Positions 50,128 to 59,003 are shown, counted from the first letter of the stretch. The stretch: DNA of 64,000 nt from Kitasatospora sp. NA04385 (GCF_013364235.1 NZ_CP054919.1:7013728-7077727); one strand, 5' to 3'. Made by a program: numbers and translations. Notes: generated from the letters alone by a model not told the origin.

Positions 50128-51801
50128 TCAGTCCGACCCCCAGCCGGAGGCGGGCGGGTACGGGGAGCGCGGGGCCCGGGCCAGGACGCCGATCAGGGCG
50201 GTGGCCAGGCTGCCGAAGGCGGCGTAGCACAGCGCCCACCAGCAGGAGACCGCCCAGGAGACGTCGTGGCCACCGACGAAGGCGTTCAGGAAGGTCGTGA
50301 CGCAGACCAGGGCGGCCACCGCCAGCATGCCCACCGTGGTCCCGGGGCCCCGGCCGGAGGCGGGCGGGCGCCGCCACAGCAGGACCGTCCCCGCGAGCGC
50401 CAGCGCCGACAGCGGCCAGAGCACCGGTAGCGGCTGGGGCAGCAGGTGCCGGTCCAGGAACAGCGCCGCCGCGGCCAGCCAGCCGAACGCCAGGGCGGCA
50501 CGCAGCGCCAGCAGCCACGGCAGGTGCGGCGGATCGAACGGGCGGACGGCGGTGCGCAGGCGGCGCACGCCCAGGCCGGTGAGCAGCGCCGCCACCCCCG
50601 CCACGAAGGACACCACGGTGCCCGCGAACAGGTGGTTCGTGCCGTCCGTCCGGGACGCCTCGGGCCACGGCGGCAGGTCGACCTCGCTCCACCGGCCGTC
50701 GGTGCCCCGCACCAGCAGGCCGTCCCGCAGCGGGTAGTGCACGACCACCGTGTGCCCGCCGCCGGGGGCGGTCGCCAGCACCAGGTCACCCGGCATCGGC
50801 GGCTCCGGCGTTCCGGACGCCGCCACGGCCGAGGCCGCCCCGGCAGAGGCCCCCACGGTCGGCGTCCCCGCCACAGACGTCCCCTCCGTAGACGTCCCCA
50901 CGGTCGGCGTCCCCGCCACAGACGTCCCCTCCGTAACAGACGTCCCCGCCACAGACGTTCCCACGGTCGGCGTCCCCGCCGTAGACGCCTCCGCCGTAGA
51001 CGCCCCCGCCGTCGAGGACGGGGAGGGCGCCTGGACGCGCGCCGTTCCCGGCGGGAAGTAGTCCTCCTGCCAGTCGGCCCCGCCGTCCCGGCTGACCTCC
51101 ACCGGCCGCCCGTAGCCGAGCAGCCGGAAGCACACCTGCGGCTGCTCGGGCAGGCACTGCCCGTCCGCCGCGGCGGGGGTGTCGGCGGGCGGTTCGAAGC
51201 GCTTGCCCCGGCCCTCGTCGGAACGCCAGCTCAGGCCGCCGTCGTCGCTGGTCCAGCGCCGACCGTCGTACGCCACCGGCTTCCCGTCCTCGCTCCACAG
51301 CCGGGGGTGCGGCCGCACCGCCGCCGAGGTCGCGGCCATCGACACCACCGCCAGCGGCACCGTCACCAGCGCCAGCGTCCGCCGCAGCGGTCGCCGGTGC
51401 GCGCTGCGCCGCCACAGCCACCAGGCCACCGCCAGCACGGGCAGCGCCAGCAGGTCGGTCCGGTCGGCGACGGTGCGGCTCGGCACGCCGGTCAGCACCG
51501 ACCAGCAGCGGGAGGCCAGTTCGGCCCCGGCGGCGGAGGATTTGGCGCACCCGAAGGTCACCGCCGTCACCGCCACCCCGAGCCGGGCCGCCCGCTCCCC
51601 GCGCAGCCGCGGCACGGCCGAGGCCAGCAGGGCCAGGACGGGCGGGACGACCAGCATCCACGCCACGTCACTGGCCTTGCCGGTCACCGCCCCCGGCCAA
51701 GTCCGCTTGCCCACCCGGTCGTTGAACGCCAGCACCAGGACCGCCAGCAAAGTTCCCGGGTGCCCCGCCCAGCGCAGCACCCGCCCCCCGTCGTTTCGCA
51801 T
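50128..51801 (-). CDS. multi-pass membrane protein with repetitive central linker
   Basis: A 557-residue protein with about four N-terminal membrane segments (LLAVLVLAFNDRVGKR, MLVVPPVLALLASAVP, LLALPVLAVAWWLW, ALVTVPLAVVSMAA), an extracytoplasmic domain with a WTSDDGGLSWR sialidase-like BNR/Asp-box motif, a low-complexity linker of GTSVAGTPTV-type repeats, and four or five C-terminal membrane segments. Asp-box motifs suggest a beta-propeller-like exposed part. The role is unknown. A GTG lies two codons upstream of the chosen ATG 51801. Confidence 0.75.
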   Translation of the reverse strand: MRNDGGRVLRWAGHPGTLLAVLVLAFNDRVGKRTWPGAVTGKASDVAWMLVVPPVLALLASAVPRLRGERAARLGVAVTAVTFGCAKSSAAGAELASRCWSVLTGVPSRTVADRTDLLALPVLAVAWWLWRRSAHRRPLRRTLALVTVPLAVVSMAATSAAVRPHPRLWSEDGKPVAYDGRRWTSDDGGLSWRSDEGRGKRFEPPADTPAAADGQCLPEQPQVCFRLLGYGRPVEVSRDGGADWQEDYFPPGTARVQAPSPSSTAGASTAEASTAGTPTVGTSVAGTSVTEGTSVAGTPTVGTSTEGTSVAGTPTVGASAGAASAVAASGTPEPPMPGDLVLATAPGGGHTVVVHYPLRDGLLVRGTDGRWSEVDLPPWPEASRTDGTNHLFAGTVVSFVAGVAALLTGLGVRRLRTAVRPFDPPHLPWLLALRAALAFGWLAAAALFLDRHLLPQPLPVLWPLSALALAGTVLLWRRPPASGRGPGTTVGMLAVAALVCVTTFLNAFVGGHDVSWAVSCWWALCYAAFGSLATALIGVLARAPRSPYPPASGWGSD

Positions 51802-51878
51802 GGGCACGAGTGTCCCGACTCCGCGTCACGTCCCGGCCACGGCACTGTCTCGGCTCGTCCCGCGCCGGGACGGGGGGA

Positions 51879-54800
51879 TCACCCGGCGGTGACCTGTTCG
51901 AGGTCGGCGAGCAACTCGGAGGCGGTGACCGGGTCCAGGTCGCCGTAGCGCAGCGGGTACTCGCGGCTGCTGCAGTGGTCGCCGGGGGAGGAGTCCAGCC
52001 AGACCGTCGCGAAGGTCTGGTCGGGGAACTCCTCCACCAGGCCCACCGCGATGCCCTCGTCGAGCGCGATGACCAGGTGGCAGCCGTCGGCGAGCCGCTT
52101 GGAGAACCAGCCCTCCACCCCGGCGTCCTGCGGCACGCCGCGCTCCCAGCCGCGCTTGGTCAGCCCCAGCAGCCGGCCGACCGGCACGGTGCACCCCTCG
52201 AAGCGGTGCAGCCGGTTGGCGGCGGCCTCCTCCGGGGTGAACCGGTGCACGGGACGGCCGAGTTGCGGGAACGGCTGGAGCACCTCGTAGTCGGCGAACA
52301 GCTCCGACCAGGCCGCCACCGCCTCCTCGCCCAGCAGCAGCGGGTGGGCCAGCCGGACGGTCGCGTCCGCGGGCAGCACGAAGGGCGCGTCGTCCGGGTC
52401 GGCGAAGGTGCGGTCCTCGGCGATCCGGAACGCGGTCGCGCCCGCCCCCTCCCCGGCCGTCCAGACCAGGCGGCGGGCCAGGTGCCACACCAGCGGGTGC
52501 CCGACGAACAGCGAGGTGAACTCCTCGGCGCTCCAGCTGCGCCGGGCCACCATCGCGTCCTCCAGGCGGCGGATCTGCTCGGCCGCGACCGTCCGCACGT
52601 CCTTCTTCAGCGCGGCGAACCGCTTGCGCTCGGCGGGGGCCAGCTCCGGGTCGTCCTTGGCACCCGGCGCGGGCAGGTCCTTGCGCCGCTTGCCGTCGGC
52701 GTCCAGGACGAACGGGCGCAGCTGCTCGTCGAAGCCGACGGTGAACGTCCGGGTGCCGTAGTCGACGACGGTGGTGCCGTCCGGGTCCAGGCCCAGGTCC
52801 GGCACCAGCCGGTCGCCGAGCTGCTCGGCGGTCAGGCCCAGGCCCTCCGCCACCTCGGCGATCTTCTCCTGGGCGCGGGCCTTCAGCGCCTTGAACTTCA
52901 CCCGCTGCGCGATGCCGTGCAGGTGCAGCAGCGCCAGGTCGGTGCCGATCGCGGCCAGCACGTCCAGCCCCTCGACGGCCCGCCGGTGCGCGCCCTCGCC
53001 CGGCCACCCGCGCACCACCGGGGTGAGCCGGCGCACCGTCGTGTCGTCGCCCAGCACCCCCAGCGCGTGCAGCGTCCAGCTCTCCTTGGCGGGCGTCCCG
53101 GCCTGCTGCCACTGCTCGAACAGCGCCCAGCCGAACGCGGCCAGCGCGTCGGCCCGGCAGACCTCCGCCACCACCGCCAGCCCCGGGTACGGCTCGCCGG
53201 GCCGCGACAGCGCCAGCATCGTCAGTACGTGCCGCACCGCCTCGGCGGGCAGCGCCGCCCCCGGGCCCTCTGCCGGTGCGCGCAGCAGCAGTTGCGGCAG
53301 GACGGCGGGCTGCGCCCAGACGGGCAGCACCGGCATCCGGGCCGGCAGCGCGTTCTCCAGCGGGTCCGCGGCCAGCACCTCGGCGACCGCCTCCGCCGCC
53401 GGGCCGCCGTAGCGGGCGCTCACCGCGGCCAGCAGCTCCGCCCCGCCGTCGGCCGCCGCGACCAGCCGCAGCGCCCGCTCGGCGGCCTCCCGTTCCCGCC
53501 CGGTCGGGCCGACCGCGTCCGGGACGAGCAGCAGCGCGCCCGCCGTCCCGTGCCGGACGAGCCACGAACGGGCCGTCGGCTGCACCGACTTGAGCCGCAC
53601 CAGGCCGTCCGCCAGCTGCCGGGCCGTCCGGACGTCGAGGAACGGCAGCAGCAGCGGGGCGAGGTTCGCGGGCTGCGCCCGGGCGGCGTGCAGCGCCACC
53701 GGCAGCGCCGCCGCACCGTACTTGGCGACCACCGCGGGCAGGTACTCCGAACCGCCCCACAGGTCGGTCGGGCGCCAGGCGGCGAGGAACGGGGCGAGCG
53801 CCTCCTCCGGGCCCTGCGCCAGCAGCCGGACCGCGTACCAGAGGCCGTGGGACTCGCCCAGCACCTCTCCCGCGGTCTTCGCCCAGTCGGTGTCCGCCGG
53901 GTACCGCCACCCGCCGAACGCGGTCGTGGCCCAGCCCTCCCGCTCGCCGTCCCGCCAGACCAGCCGCACCTCCTCGTCCGGCCGCAGGCCCTCGACCACC
54001 CGCACCGCGCGGCGGGTGCGCGGCCGCGTCCACGGCGGCGCGACCAGCAGCGGCGGCAGCGCCTCCGGACCGGCCTCGGCGGCCTGCGGGCGGGCGACGT
54101 CCAGCGCGGCGACCAGCGCGGCCGTCGCGGCGTCGAGCCGCGGCAGGATCTGCGGCAGCAGCTCCCGGTGCAGCAGGACGTGGGCGTTGAGCATCCGCCG
54201 GGCCGCCGCCCCGGCCGAGCCGCCCTGCGCCGCCGCCTCGGCCAGCAGCCGCGCCGCCCGCACCGGGTAGCGCCGCGCGGCCTCCTGGAGCGCCGGGAGG
54301 ACGTGCTTGTCGTGCAGCTTGGCCAGCAGCGCCCGGAAGGCGTCGTCGGTCGGGAAGTGCACCAGCGCGGCGGCCTGCTCCCTGGTGCTGTCCGCCCCGC
54401 GGGCCTGGTTGAAGCCCGCGGCCACCAGCGGGGCGGCGGCCGTGCCGACACCGTCGGCGAGGGACGCGACCAGCGGTAGCGTCCAGGCGTTCCAGGCCGT
54501 CCAGAGGCTGCGCAGGACCGGTGGCACCTGCGCCGGGTCGTCCAGGGAGTGCATCAGCTGGAGCTGCAACTGCGAACGGTCGTCGCGGTAGGAGGGCATG
54601 TCGGCGAGGCACTCGTCCAGCCAACCGGGCACCCCCGGGGCCAGGAAGGAGGCGAGCGCCCGGCGCCGGGGCGTGTCCCGGAGCTCGGCGAGGGCCGCGA
54701 GGGCCGCCCGGTGCTCCGGCTCCGGTGCGGCGGCGAGCAGCGCGCGCAACCGCTGCTCGGCCGGGAGGAACCCGCCCCCGTGGTACTGGGACCGGGGGGT

Positions 54801-55478
54801 CCGCCGACGCAGCGCGATGTCCGAGACGTCGTTCCCCGACTGGAGGTAGTGGGTCTCCATGGCCTCCCGCTCCAGCATCGCGCGCACCGCGAAGGCCGGC
54901 CCGTGCCGGGCCGTCCAGACGTCGGTGAACAGCGCGTGCTCCGCGGCGTCGGCCTTCCACGAGGCCGGCAGCATGCTCGCCACCGCCGCCGCGCCCACCG
55001 CGTCCGGCGCACCGCCCAGGTAGGCGCGCGCGGCCCGCACCAGCTCCGGGTCGGAGCCCGGGGCGTCCAGCACCCGCTCCACCCAGTCCCCGCGGTCGGC
55101 GATCCGCTCCCGCTCCCGCTCCAGCGCCTCCGGCCCGGGCCGGGACACCTCCGGCACCCGCCCCCCGCGCCGCGCCAGCGCCGCCCGCCGCCAGGACTCG
55201 GGCAGCACGAAGGCGTCCTCGTCCGGCAGCCCACCCGCCCCGACGGCCCCGGCCTCCACCGCGGCCCCGGCCTCCCGCACCTCCGCGTACCCCTTGCGCT
55301 CCTTCTCCGCGACCTGCTTGGCGAAGTGCGCCACCGCGGCGTCGGCGGAGCCCAGCTCCTTCAGCTGCTCCCGCCCCTCGCCGCCGATGCGCCCGTAGCG
55401 CACCCGCACCGCCGCGCCCTCGACGCCCGCCTCCCAGAACTTCGCAGAACCGTCCCCGACGAGCTCCCAGCGCCGCAC
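51879..55478 (-). CDS. WGR and DUF4132 domain protein
   Basis: A 1199-residue protein from GTG 55478 (GGAGGAG upstream). It starts with a WGR domain (RRWELVGDGSAKFWEAG, then VRYGRIGGEGREQLKEL), as in poly-ADP-ribose polymerases and MolR-type proteins. A long Ala/Leu/Arg-rich helical repeat region (about 100-850, HEAT-like) follows. The C-terminus carries DUF4132 features (LGLTAEQLGDRLVPDLGLD, VDYGTRTFTVGFDEQLRPFV, FEGCTVPVGRLLGLTKRGWERG). WGR-DUF4132 proteins are widespread in streptomycetes and their function is not established. The gene ends near the membrane protein gene. Confidence 0.88.
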   Translation of the reverse strand: MRRWELVGDGSAKFWEAGVEGAAVRVRYGRIGGEGREQLKELGSADAAVAHFAKQVAEKERKGYAEVREAGAAVEAGAVGAGGLPDEDAFVLPESWRRAALARRGGRVPEVSRPGPEALERERERIADRGDWVERVLDAPGSDPELVRAARAYLGGAPDAVGAAAVASMLPASWKADAAEHALFTDVWTARHGPAFAVRAMLEREAMETHYLQSGNDVSDIALRRRTPRSQYHGGGFLPAEQRLRALLAAAPEPEHRAALAALAELRDTPRRRALASFLAPGVPGWLDECLADMPSYRDDRSQLQLQLMHSLDDPAQVPPVLRSLWTAWNAWTLPLVASLADGVGTAAAPLVAAGFNQARGADSTREQAAALVHFPTDDAFRALLAKLHDKHVLPALQEAARRYPVRAARLLAEAAAQGGSAGAAARRMLNAHVLLHRELLPQILPRLDAATAALVAALDVARPQAAEAGPEALPPLLVAPPWTRPRTRRAVRVVEGLRPDEEVRLVWRDGEREGWATTAFGGWRYPADTDWAKTAGEVLGESHGLWYAVRLLAQGPEEALAPFLAAWRPTDLWGGSEYLPAVVAKYGAAALPVALHAARAQPANLAPLLLPFLDVRTARQLADGLVRLKSVQPTARSWLVRHGTAGALLLVPDAVGPTGREREAAERALRLVAAADGGAELLAAVSARYGGPAAEAVAEVLAADPLENALPARMPVLPVWAQPAVLPQLLLRAPAEGPGAALPAEAVRHVLTMLALSRPGEPYPGLAVVAEVCRADALAAFGWALFEQWQQAGTPAKESWTLHALGVLGDDTTVRRLTPVVRGWPGEGAHRRAVEGLDVLAAIGTDLALLHLHGIAQRVKFKALKARAQEKIAEVAEGLGLTAEQLGDRLVPDLGLDPDGTTVVDYGTRTFTVGFDEQLRPFVLDADGKRRKDLPAPGAKDDPELAPAERKRFAALKKDVRTVAAEQIRRLEDAMVARRSWSAEEFTSLFVGHPLVWHLARRLVWTAGEGAGATAFRIAEDRTFADPDDAPFVLPADATVRLAHPLLLGEEAVAAWSELFADYEVLQPFPQLGRPVHRFTPEEAAANRLHRFEGCTVPVGRLLGLTKRGWERGVPQDAGVEGWFSKRLADGCHLVIALDEGIAVGLVEEFPDQTFATVWLDSSPGDHCSSREYPLRYGDLDPVTASELLADLEQVTAG

Positions 55479-55653
55479 AGCCCACTCCTCCGCGCCCTGA
55501 CCATCCGATGATCGACACCCGGCACCCTAACGACGCACCCCGACAGCCCCCGCCCCCACAGCCCGACCCGGACGCCGCCGACCCCCTCGAACCACACTCC
55601 GCAGCGTCCCCCCGGGCCCGAGCAGGCGGTCCCCACGGCCCGGAAAAGCAAAA

Positions 55654-55677
55654 AGACCCCCGCCGAAGCAGGGGTCT
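55654..55677 (-). terminator. hairpin terminator copy at the left repeat
   Basis: AGACCCC (55654-55660) pairs with GGGGTCT (55671-55677) around a 10-base loop; read on the minus strand it is followed by TTTTGCTTTT. It corresponds in position to the tRNA-Leu terminator at the other repeat copy. Confidence 0.65.
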
Positions 55678-55679
55678 CA

Positions 55680-55706
55680 CACTGGTGTCCGAGGGGGGAC
55701 TTGAAC
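55680..55706. repeat. left attachment-type repeat (truncated tRNA-Leu 3' end)
   Basis: Twenty-seven bases identical to 58913-58939, covering the CCA end, acceptor 3' strand and half of the T-arm of tRNA-Leu. The rest of the tRNA is absent here, so this is the remnant attachment site. Confidence 0.85.
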
Positions 55707-55971
55707 TCTCGCCTCGGGCACCAGCCTTTGTTGGTTCCGACCTGCGAAAACGCTTCTGAGGACCCGCCTACCCGACCACTTGGCTTCCTGGCCAGACCTG
55801 GGCGTTTCCGAGTGCTTCGGACCGCTGTTGGTCACGGGTTGGTCACGTGATCATCCGCCATGCGTGGACCCTTACGAAGGAGATTCGGCGAAGCCCTGAC
55901 AAGGGTGGCCCCATCGGAGCATGATCCGACCAGTGCAACCGGGCGCAACCGATTCGACGCGGGAGGTAGTT

Positions 55972-56256
55972 GTGAGCCTAGAGTTCATCGGGATTGATCC
56001 CAATACGGAGAAGGACGGCTCTTCTACGGTGTAGGTCGAGGAGGGAACGGCTGACCTCATCTTCCAAGGCGAGACGGCAGATGCGCTCTTGGCAGCCGAG
56101 GTGGGCGGCCGTAGTTGGAGCCCCGGCCACCCCGTGGGAATTCCCGACCACGAGTCGGTCATCCGGATTCCGGCACGTATGGTGTCGATCATTAGAAAGG
56201 CGTGCGATGCCGCAGAACGCAGGGCAGCCGGTGGGTACCGAGCTTCGATGACCTGA
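55972..56256 (+). pseudogene. small acidic hypothetical gene interrupted by an amber codon
   Basis: From GTG 55972 (GGGAGG upstream) the frame reads VSLEFIGIDPNTEKDGSSTV, then TAG at 56032, then VEEGTADLIFQGETADALLAAE and IPDHESVIRIPARMVSIIRKACDAAE to TGA 56254. The downstream part is clearly coding and the whole is 95 codons. A TGG-to-TAG change would explain the stop, since Trp in a TVWVDE-like context is expected as I recall for the partner that commonly precedes DUF6879. Its end overlaps the DUF6879 gene. Either inactivated or dependent on amber read-through. Confidence 0.65.
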
Positions 56257-56753
56257 TGGCCGCCGCTCAGCGGTCGGCCGTGCACCTGGAGATGCGGGAC
56301 TCCTACAACGTCGGCGGCGAGTCGTCCGGCTTCCGCCGCTGGCAGCAGACGGGCGAGCGGGACAACGACCCGAACTCGGACTATTGGCGGCCCTGGGTCG
56401 AGCAGATCCGGGCGACCGTTGACCGTGGCGTGGTGATCCGCCGGGCCCGGATCGTGTCCGAGCCCGTGACCGAGTACATCCGTTACGAGCACGGCGGCAC
56501 CGTCGTCAACCTCGCGTCCGGCGAGCAGGTTCGTTGGCTGCCGAGGCGTTCGGCATCGGATCTGGCTCTTCCGGGCAATGACTTCTGGGTCTTCGACGGA
56601 GAGACGGTCGTTTTCAACCACTTCACCGGTGACGGGGATTGGGCCGACCCCCCGAAGGAACTCCGAACCGAACCCGCCGTTGCCAAACTGTGCGTGGACG
56701 CCTTCGAAGCAGTCTGGGACCGCGCCGTCCCGCACGATCAGTACCACCTCTGA
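56202..56753 (+). CDS. DUF6879 family protein
   Basis: A protein of up to 183 residues with SFDDLMAAAQRSAVHLEMRDSY, WRPWVEQIRATVDRGVVIRRARIVSEPVTEYIRYEH and GNDFWVFDGETVVFNHFTGDGDW, the pattern of DUF6879. GTG 56202 keeps the FDDL helix; ATG 56256, overlapping the previous stop, is the alternative start. It precedes an XRE-DUF5753 regulator gene by 33 bp, a standard pairing in streptomycetes. Molecular function is unknown. Confidence 0.82.
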   Translation: MRCRRTQGSRWVPSFDDLMAAAQRSAVHLEMRDSYNVGGESSGFRRWQQTGERDNDPNSDYWRPWVEQIRATVDRGVVIRRARIVSEPVTEYIRYEHGGTVVNLASGEQVRWLPRRSASDLALPGNDFWVFDGETVVFNHFTGDGDWADPPKELRTEPAVAKLCVDAFEAVWDRAVPHDQYHL

Positions 56754-56786
56754 CCCACGCAACTACAAACACCGGACAGCCAGTTC

Positions 56787-57638
56787 ATGTCTCCATCACC
56801 CCCGTCCACCAGCGCCCAGGCAGCTCGGAAGGCGCTCGCGGATCAGCTCAAGGGCATCCGGAAGGACGCGGGGATCAACGGACGCGAGCTGTCTGTCCGG
56901 TGCGGTTGGCACCCTTCCAAGACCTCACGCATCCAGGACGGGCAAGCCGCGCCGTCCGAAGCCGATATCAGGGCGTGGTGCGCCGCGTGCGGTGCCGCCG
57001 ATCAGGTGGACGGCCTGATCTCCGCGTCCAGAGCCGTCGAGTCCATGTACGTGGAGTGGAGGAGGCTTCGCACTGCCGGCCTCCGCAACCTCCAGCACTC
57101 GTACGCAAAGCTGTACGAGGAGACCAGAGCGTTCCGCTTCTACACCTCGGACGTGATCCCCGGGGTTCTCCAGACGGCCCCCTACGCGACAGCGATCATG
57201 TCCCGTTTCGCCGACGCGAGTCGGACACCTGACGACATGGAACGGGCCATCGCCACCAAGATGGAACGGGCGCAGGTGATCCACACCGGTGATCACCGCT
57301 TCGCGTTCGTCGTCGAGGAGTCCGTGCTGCGCTACCGGCTCGGAGACGCGGAAGCCATGGCGGGCCAACTCGGGCACCTGCTGGCCGTCATCTCCCTCCC
57401 CCGCGTCAGCCTGGGGATCATCCCGTTCACCGCCGAGCGCAGCATGTGGCCCGTTGAGTCCTTCCGGGTCTACGACGACCGACGGGTACAGGTCGAGCTG
57501 GTCACCGCAGCCGTGAACGTGACGACCCCCTCCGAGGTACACGAATACGTGCGGACGTTCACGGACTTGCAGGCACACGCGGTCTACGGCTGTGAAGCCC
57601 GCGCTCTGATCACGGCGGCCATAGAGGCGCTGGGCTGA
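56787..57638 (+). CDS. XRE-family regulator with DUF5753 (Scr1-like) domain
   Basis: A 283-residue protein. The N-terminal HTH (about 14-70) includes LKGIRKDAGINGRELSVRCGWHPSKTSRIQDG. The DUF5753 domain (about 105-280) has YTSDVIPGVLQTAPYATAIM, FAFVVEESVLRYRLGD and LGIIPFTAERSMWPVESFRVYDD. Such WhiJ-like proteins act with small DUF397 proteins to control development and antibiotic genes. A DUF397 gene lies at 58208. ATG 56787 opens the frame. Confidence 0.9.
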   Translation: MSPSPPSTSAQAARKALADQLKGIRKDAGINGRELSVRCGWHPSKTSRIQDGQAAPSEADIRAWCAACGAADQVDGLISASRAVESMYVEWRRLRTAGLRNLQHSYAKLYEETRAFRFYTSDVIPGVLQTAPYATAIMSRFADASRTPDDMERAIATKMERAQVIHTGDHRFAFVVEESVLRYRLGDAEAMAGQLGHLLAVISLPRVSLGIIPFTAERSMWPVESFRVYDDRRVQVELVTAAVNVTTPSEVHEYVRTFTDLQAHAVYGCEARALITAAIEALG

Positions 57639-57731
57639 TCCGCCCGCAACTACTCGCAACTTTCTTGAGCCCACCTGCCCGAGCTTCTTACCTTCGAATC
57701 GTTGATGAGGAGCAGACGGCGGGAGTCGGTC

Positions 57732-58056
57732 ATGTCTGTCGGAGTAGAGGGTCCTTCGATCCGTTCGGCTGGTCAGATCATGCGATACGAGGTGGTGAAG
57801 GCGGCCGGGTCGTACGTCCTCAAGGACTTGTTGCTGGGCGAGTTCTGCTGCCTGCCGGACGAAGTTCGGCCGTCTGGTGTTGCTGACGTTCCCGGACGCG
57901 TATCACGGGCGTCTGTGGCTGATGCAGGCGGACACGCGTCGGGCGTACGCGGCGAGCATGACCAGGATCAGGGCGCAGAACGGCGAGCGGCCGCGGGCCG
58001 AGGACGTGCCGCTGCTGGCCTTCGACCTGTACCTGCCTCGGGGCGACCGTGGGTGA
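57732..58056 (+). pseudogene. frameshifted hypothetical gene
   Basis: From ATG 57732 a coding-like frame reads GPSIRSAGQIMRYEVVKAAG and on to CCLPD at about 57860. Coding then continues in the +1 frame from 57862 as KFGRLVLLTFPDAYHGRLWL and MQADTRRAYAASMTRIRAQNG, ending LAFDLYLPRGDRG at TGA 58054. Neither half is recognised. A one-base indel near 57861 inactivates it, or is an error. It is followed by a coupled small membrane ORF. Confidence 0.55.
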
Positions 58057-58204
58057 GGTTCCGGCCGGCCTTCGGCGGGAGGACGGGAGCGGCAAGGCTG
58101 TCCGGGGCCGCGTGTTCGGGGCGAGCCTGCTCGACGCGGGGACAGTGTGGGGCGTGTCGGCGGCGGCAATGGTGGTGCTGGTCGCTGTCGTGTGCAGGGG
58201 TTGA
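58049..58204 (+). CDS. small single-pass membrane peptide
   Basis: A 51-residue frame from GTG 58049, overlapping the preceding stop and ending 3 bp before the DUF397 gene. A polar, charged N-terminus (VGEVPAGLRREDGSGKAVRG) precedes a C-terminal hydrophobic stretch VWGVSAAAMVVLVAVVC. Coupling on both sides supports translation. Function unknown. Confidence 0.45.
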   Translation: MGEVPAGLRREDGSGKAVRGRVFGASLLDAGTVWGVSAAAMVVLVAVVCRG

Positions 58205-58207
58205 ACG

Positions 58208-58723
58208 GTGGCTGATGGGGCTGTTGAACGTCGGATGCAGGAGCGGGCGTTCGAGGTCGCTTCTCGGCTGGCCGGGGCGTCCGGTGGCGAGGTGCGGTTC
58301 GTCGGGCTGGCGGAAGGCCTCCGGTTGAACCTGGAAGTGCCCGGAAGCGGGGTGGACCACCAGGCCGTCGCGGAGGCACTGGCGGAGGGCGACCGGTACG
58401 GCCACCGGCGGCGGGGCGGTCAGGACCACGTCTGGTGCGAGTTCGACCTGAACCCGGAACCCCGCCCCGCTCCGGTCGTCCGCCCGGCCGTGCGAGAACC
58501 GCTGTCGCCCGGCGACCTCCCGCCCCTGAGCGTCTTTCGGTTCGACGGGCCGGAGGTGTACGGCGGGACGGAGATGGCGGTCAACGTGCCGGGCTGCGTG
58601 GCGATCCGCGCTGCCGAGCGTCCGAGTGAGGTGGTGGTGCTGTCCACGGCGGAGTGGGAAGCGCTGAAGGCCGCGATCAGGGCGGGGAAGTTCGAAGCCG
58701 GGATCGTGGCGTGCGACGCGTAG
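58208..58723 (+). CDS. DUF397-type protein with N-terminal extension
   Basis: A 171-residue protein from GTG 58208. The last 60 residues have the DUF397 pattern: EMAVNVPGCVAIRAAERP then VVVLSTAEWEALKAAIRAGKF. The N-terminal 100 residues (EVASRLAGASGGEVRFVGL, VDHQAVAEALAEGDRYG) are not part of ordinary 60-80-residue DUF397 proteins, so this one is longer than usual. It probably partners the XRE-DUF5753 protein at 56787. Confidence 0.75.
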   Translation: MADGAVERRMQERAFEVASRLAGASGGEVRFVGLAEGLRLNLEVPGSGVDHQAVAEALAEGDRYGHRRRGGQDHVWCEFDLNPEPRPAPVVRPAVREPLSPGDLPPLSVFRFDGPEVYGGTEMAVNVPGCVAIRAAERPSEVVVLSTAEWEALKAAIRAGKFEAGIVACDA

Positions 58724-58890
58724 TCGGTGGCGGGTCGGCCGTGGCCGGAGCGGTCGAGTACGACTCGCACTCCGGGCGGTGCCCTGACCTCTGACCGGCT
58801 GCACGGCTGGCCGGCCTCGAAGATCACGAACGATCTCGACAACAGAGAGAACTCGGTGGGGGTGCCCGCCAATGCCCGGAAAAGCAGAAA

Positions 58891-58909
58891 ACCCCTGATC
58901 AACAGGGGT
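58891..58909 (-). terminator. rho-independent terminator of tRNA-Leu
   Basis: ACCCCTG (58891-58897) pairs with CAGGGGT (58903-58909) around a five-base loop; on the minus strand a TTTTCTGCTTTT tract follows. It lies directly after the tRNA-Leu 3' end. Confidence 0.8.
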
Positions 58910-58912
58910 CTT

Positions 58913-58939
58913 CACTGGTGTCCGAGGGGGGACTTGAAC
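58913..58939. repeat. right attachment-type repeat within tRNA-Leu
   Basis: The 27-bp copy identical to 55680-55706. Here it is part of the intact tRNA-Leu gene (CCA end through the T-arm), as expected when an element integrates into a tRNA 3' end and restores it. Confidence 0.85.
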
Positions 58940-59003
58940 CCCCACGCCCGATAAAGGGCACTAGCACCTCAAGCTAGCGCGTCTGCCATTCCGCCACCCG
59001 GAC
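58917..59003 (-). tRNA. tRNA-Leu(GAG)
   Basis: An 87-base leucine tRNA with encoded CCA. Acceptor GTCCGGG pairs with CTCGGAC (one G-U pair). D-arm contains GGCGGAATGGCAGACGCG. The anticodon loop TTGAGGT gives anticodon GAG. A long variable arm (TGCCC...GGGCG) and T-arm GGGGG-TTCAAGT-CCCCC follow. It is the integration target of the element to its left. Confidence 0.95.

Larger units (their letters stand above)
55640..58939. mobile_element. decayed integrative element at tRNA-Leu, bounded by direct repeats
   Basis: The 3' end of tRNA-Leu plus its terminator region is duplicated 3.2 kb away. The 27-bp core at 55680-55706 is identical to 58913-58939, and weaker similarity extends to the GGAAAAGCA segments near 55642 and 58878. 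Between the copies lie genes of lower GC and the class found in actinomycete integrative elements (DUF6879, XRE-DUF5753, DUF397). No integrase or excisionase frame remains; one gene has an amber codon and another a frameshift. The pattern is that of a tRNA-targeted element reduced to its cargo. Confidence 0.7.

Noticed and set aside
55680..55790. A second full tRNA at the left repeat
   Set aside because: Only the 3' third of tRNA-Leu is present; no anticodon arm or 5' acceptor strand can be folded from the adjoining bases.
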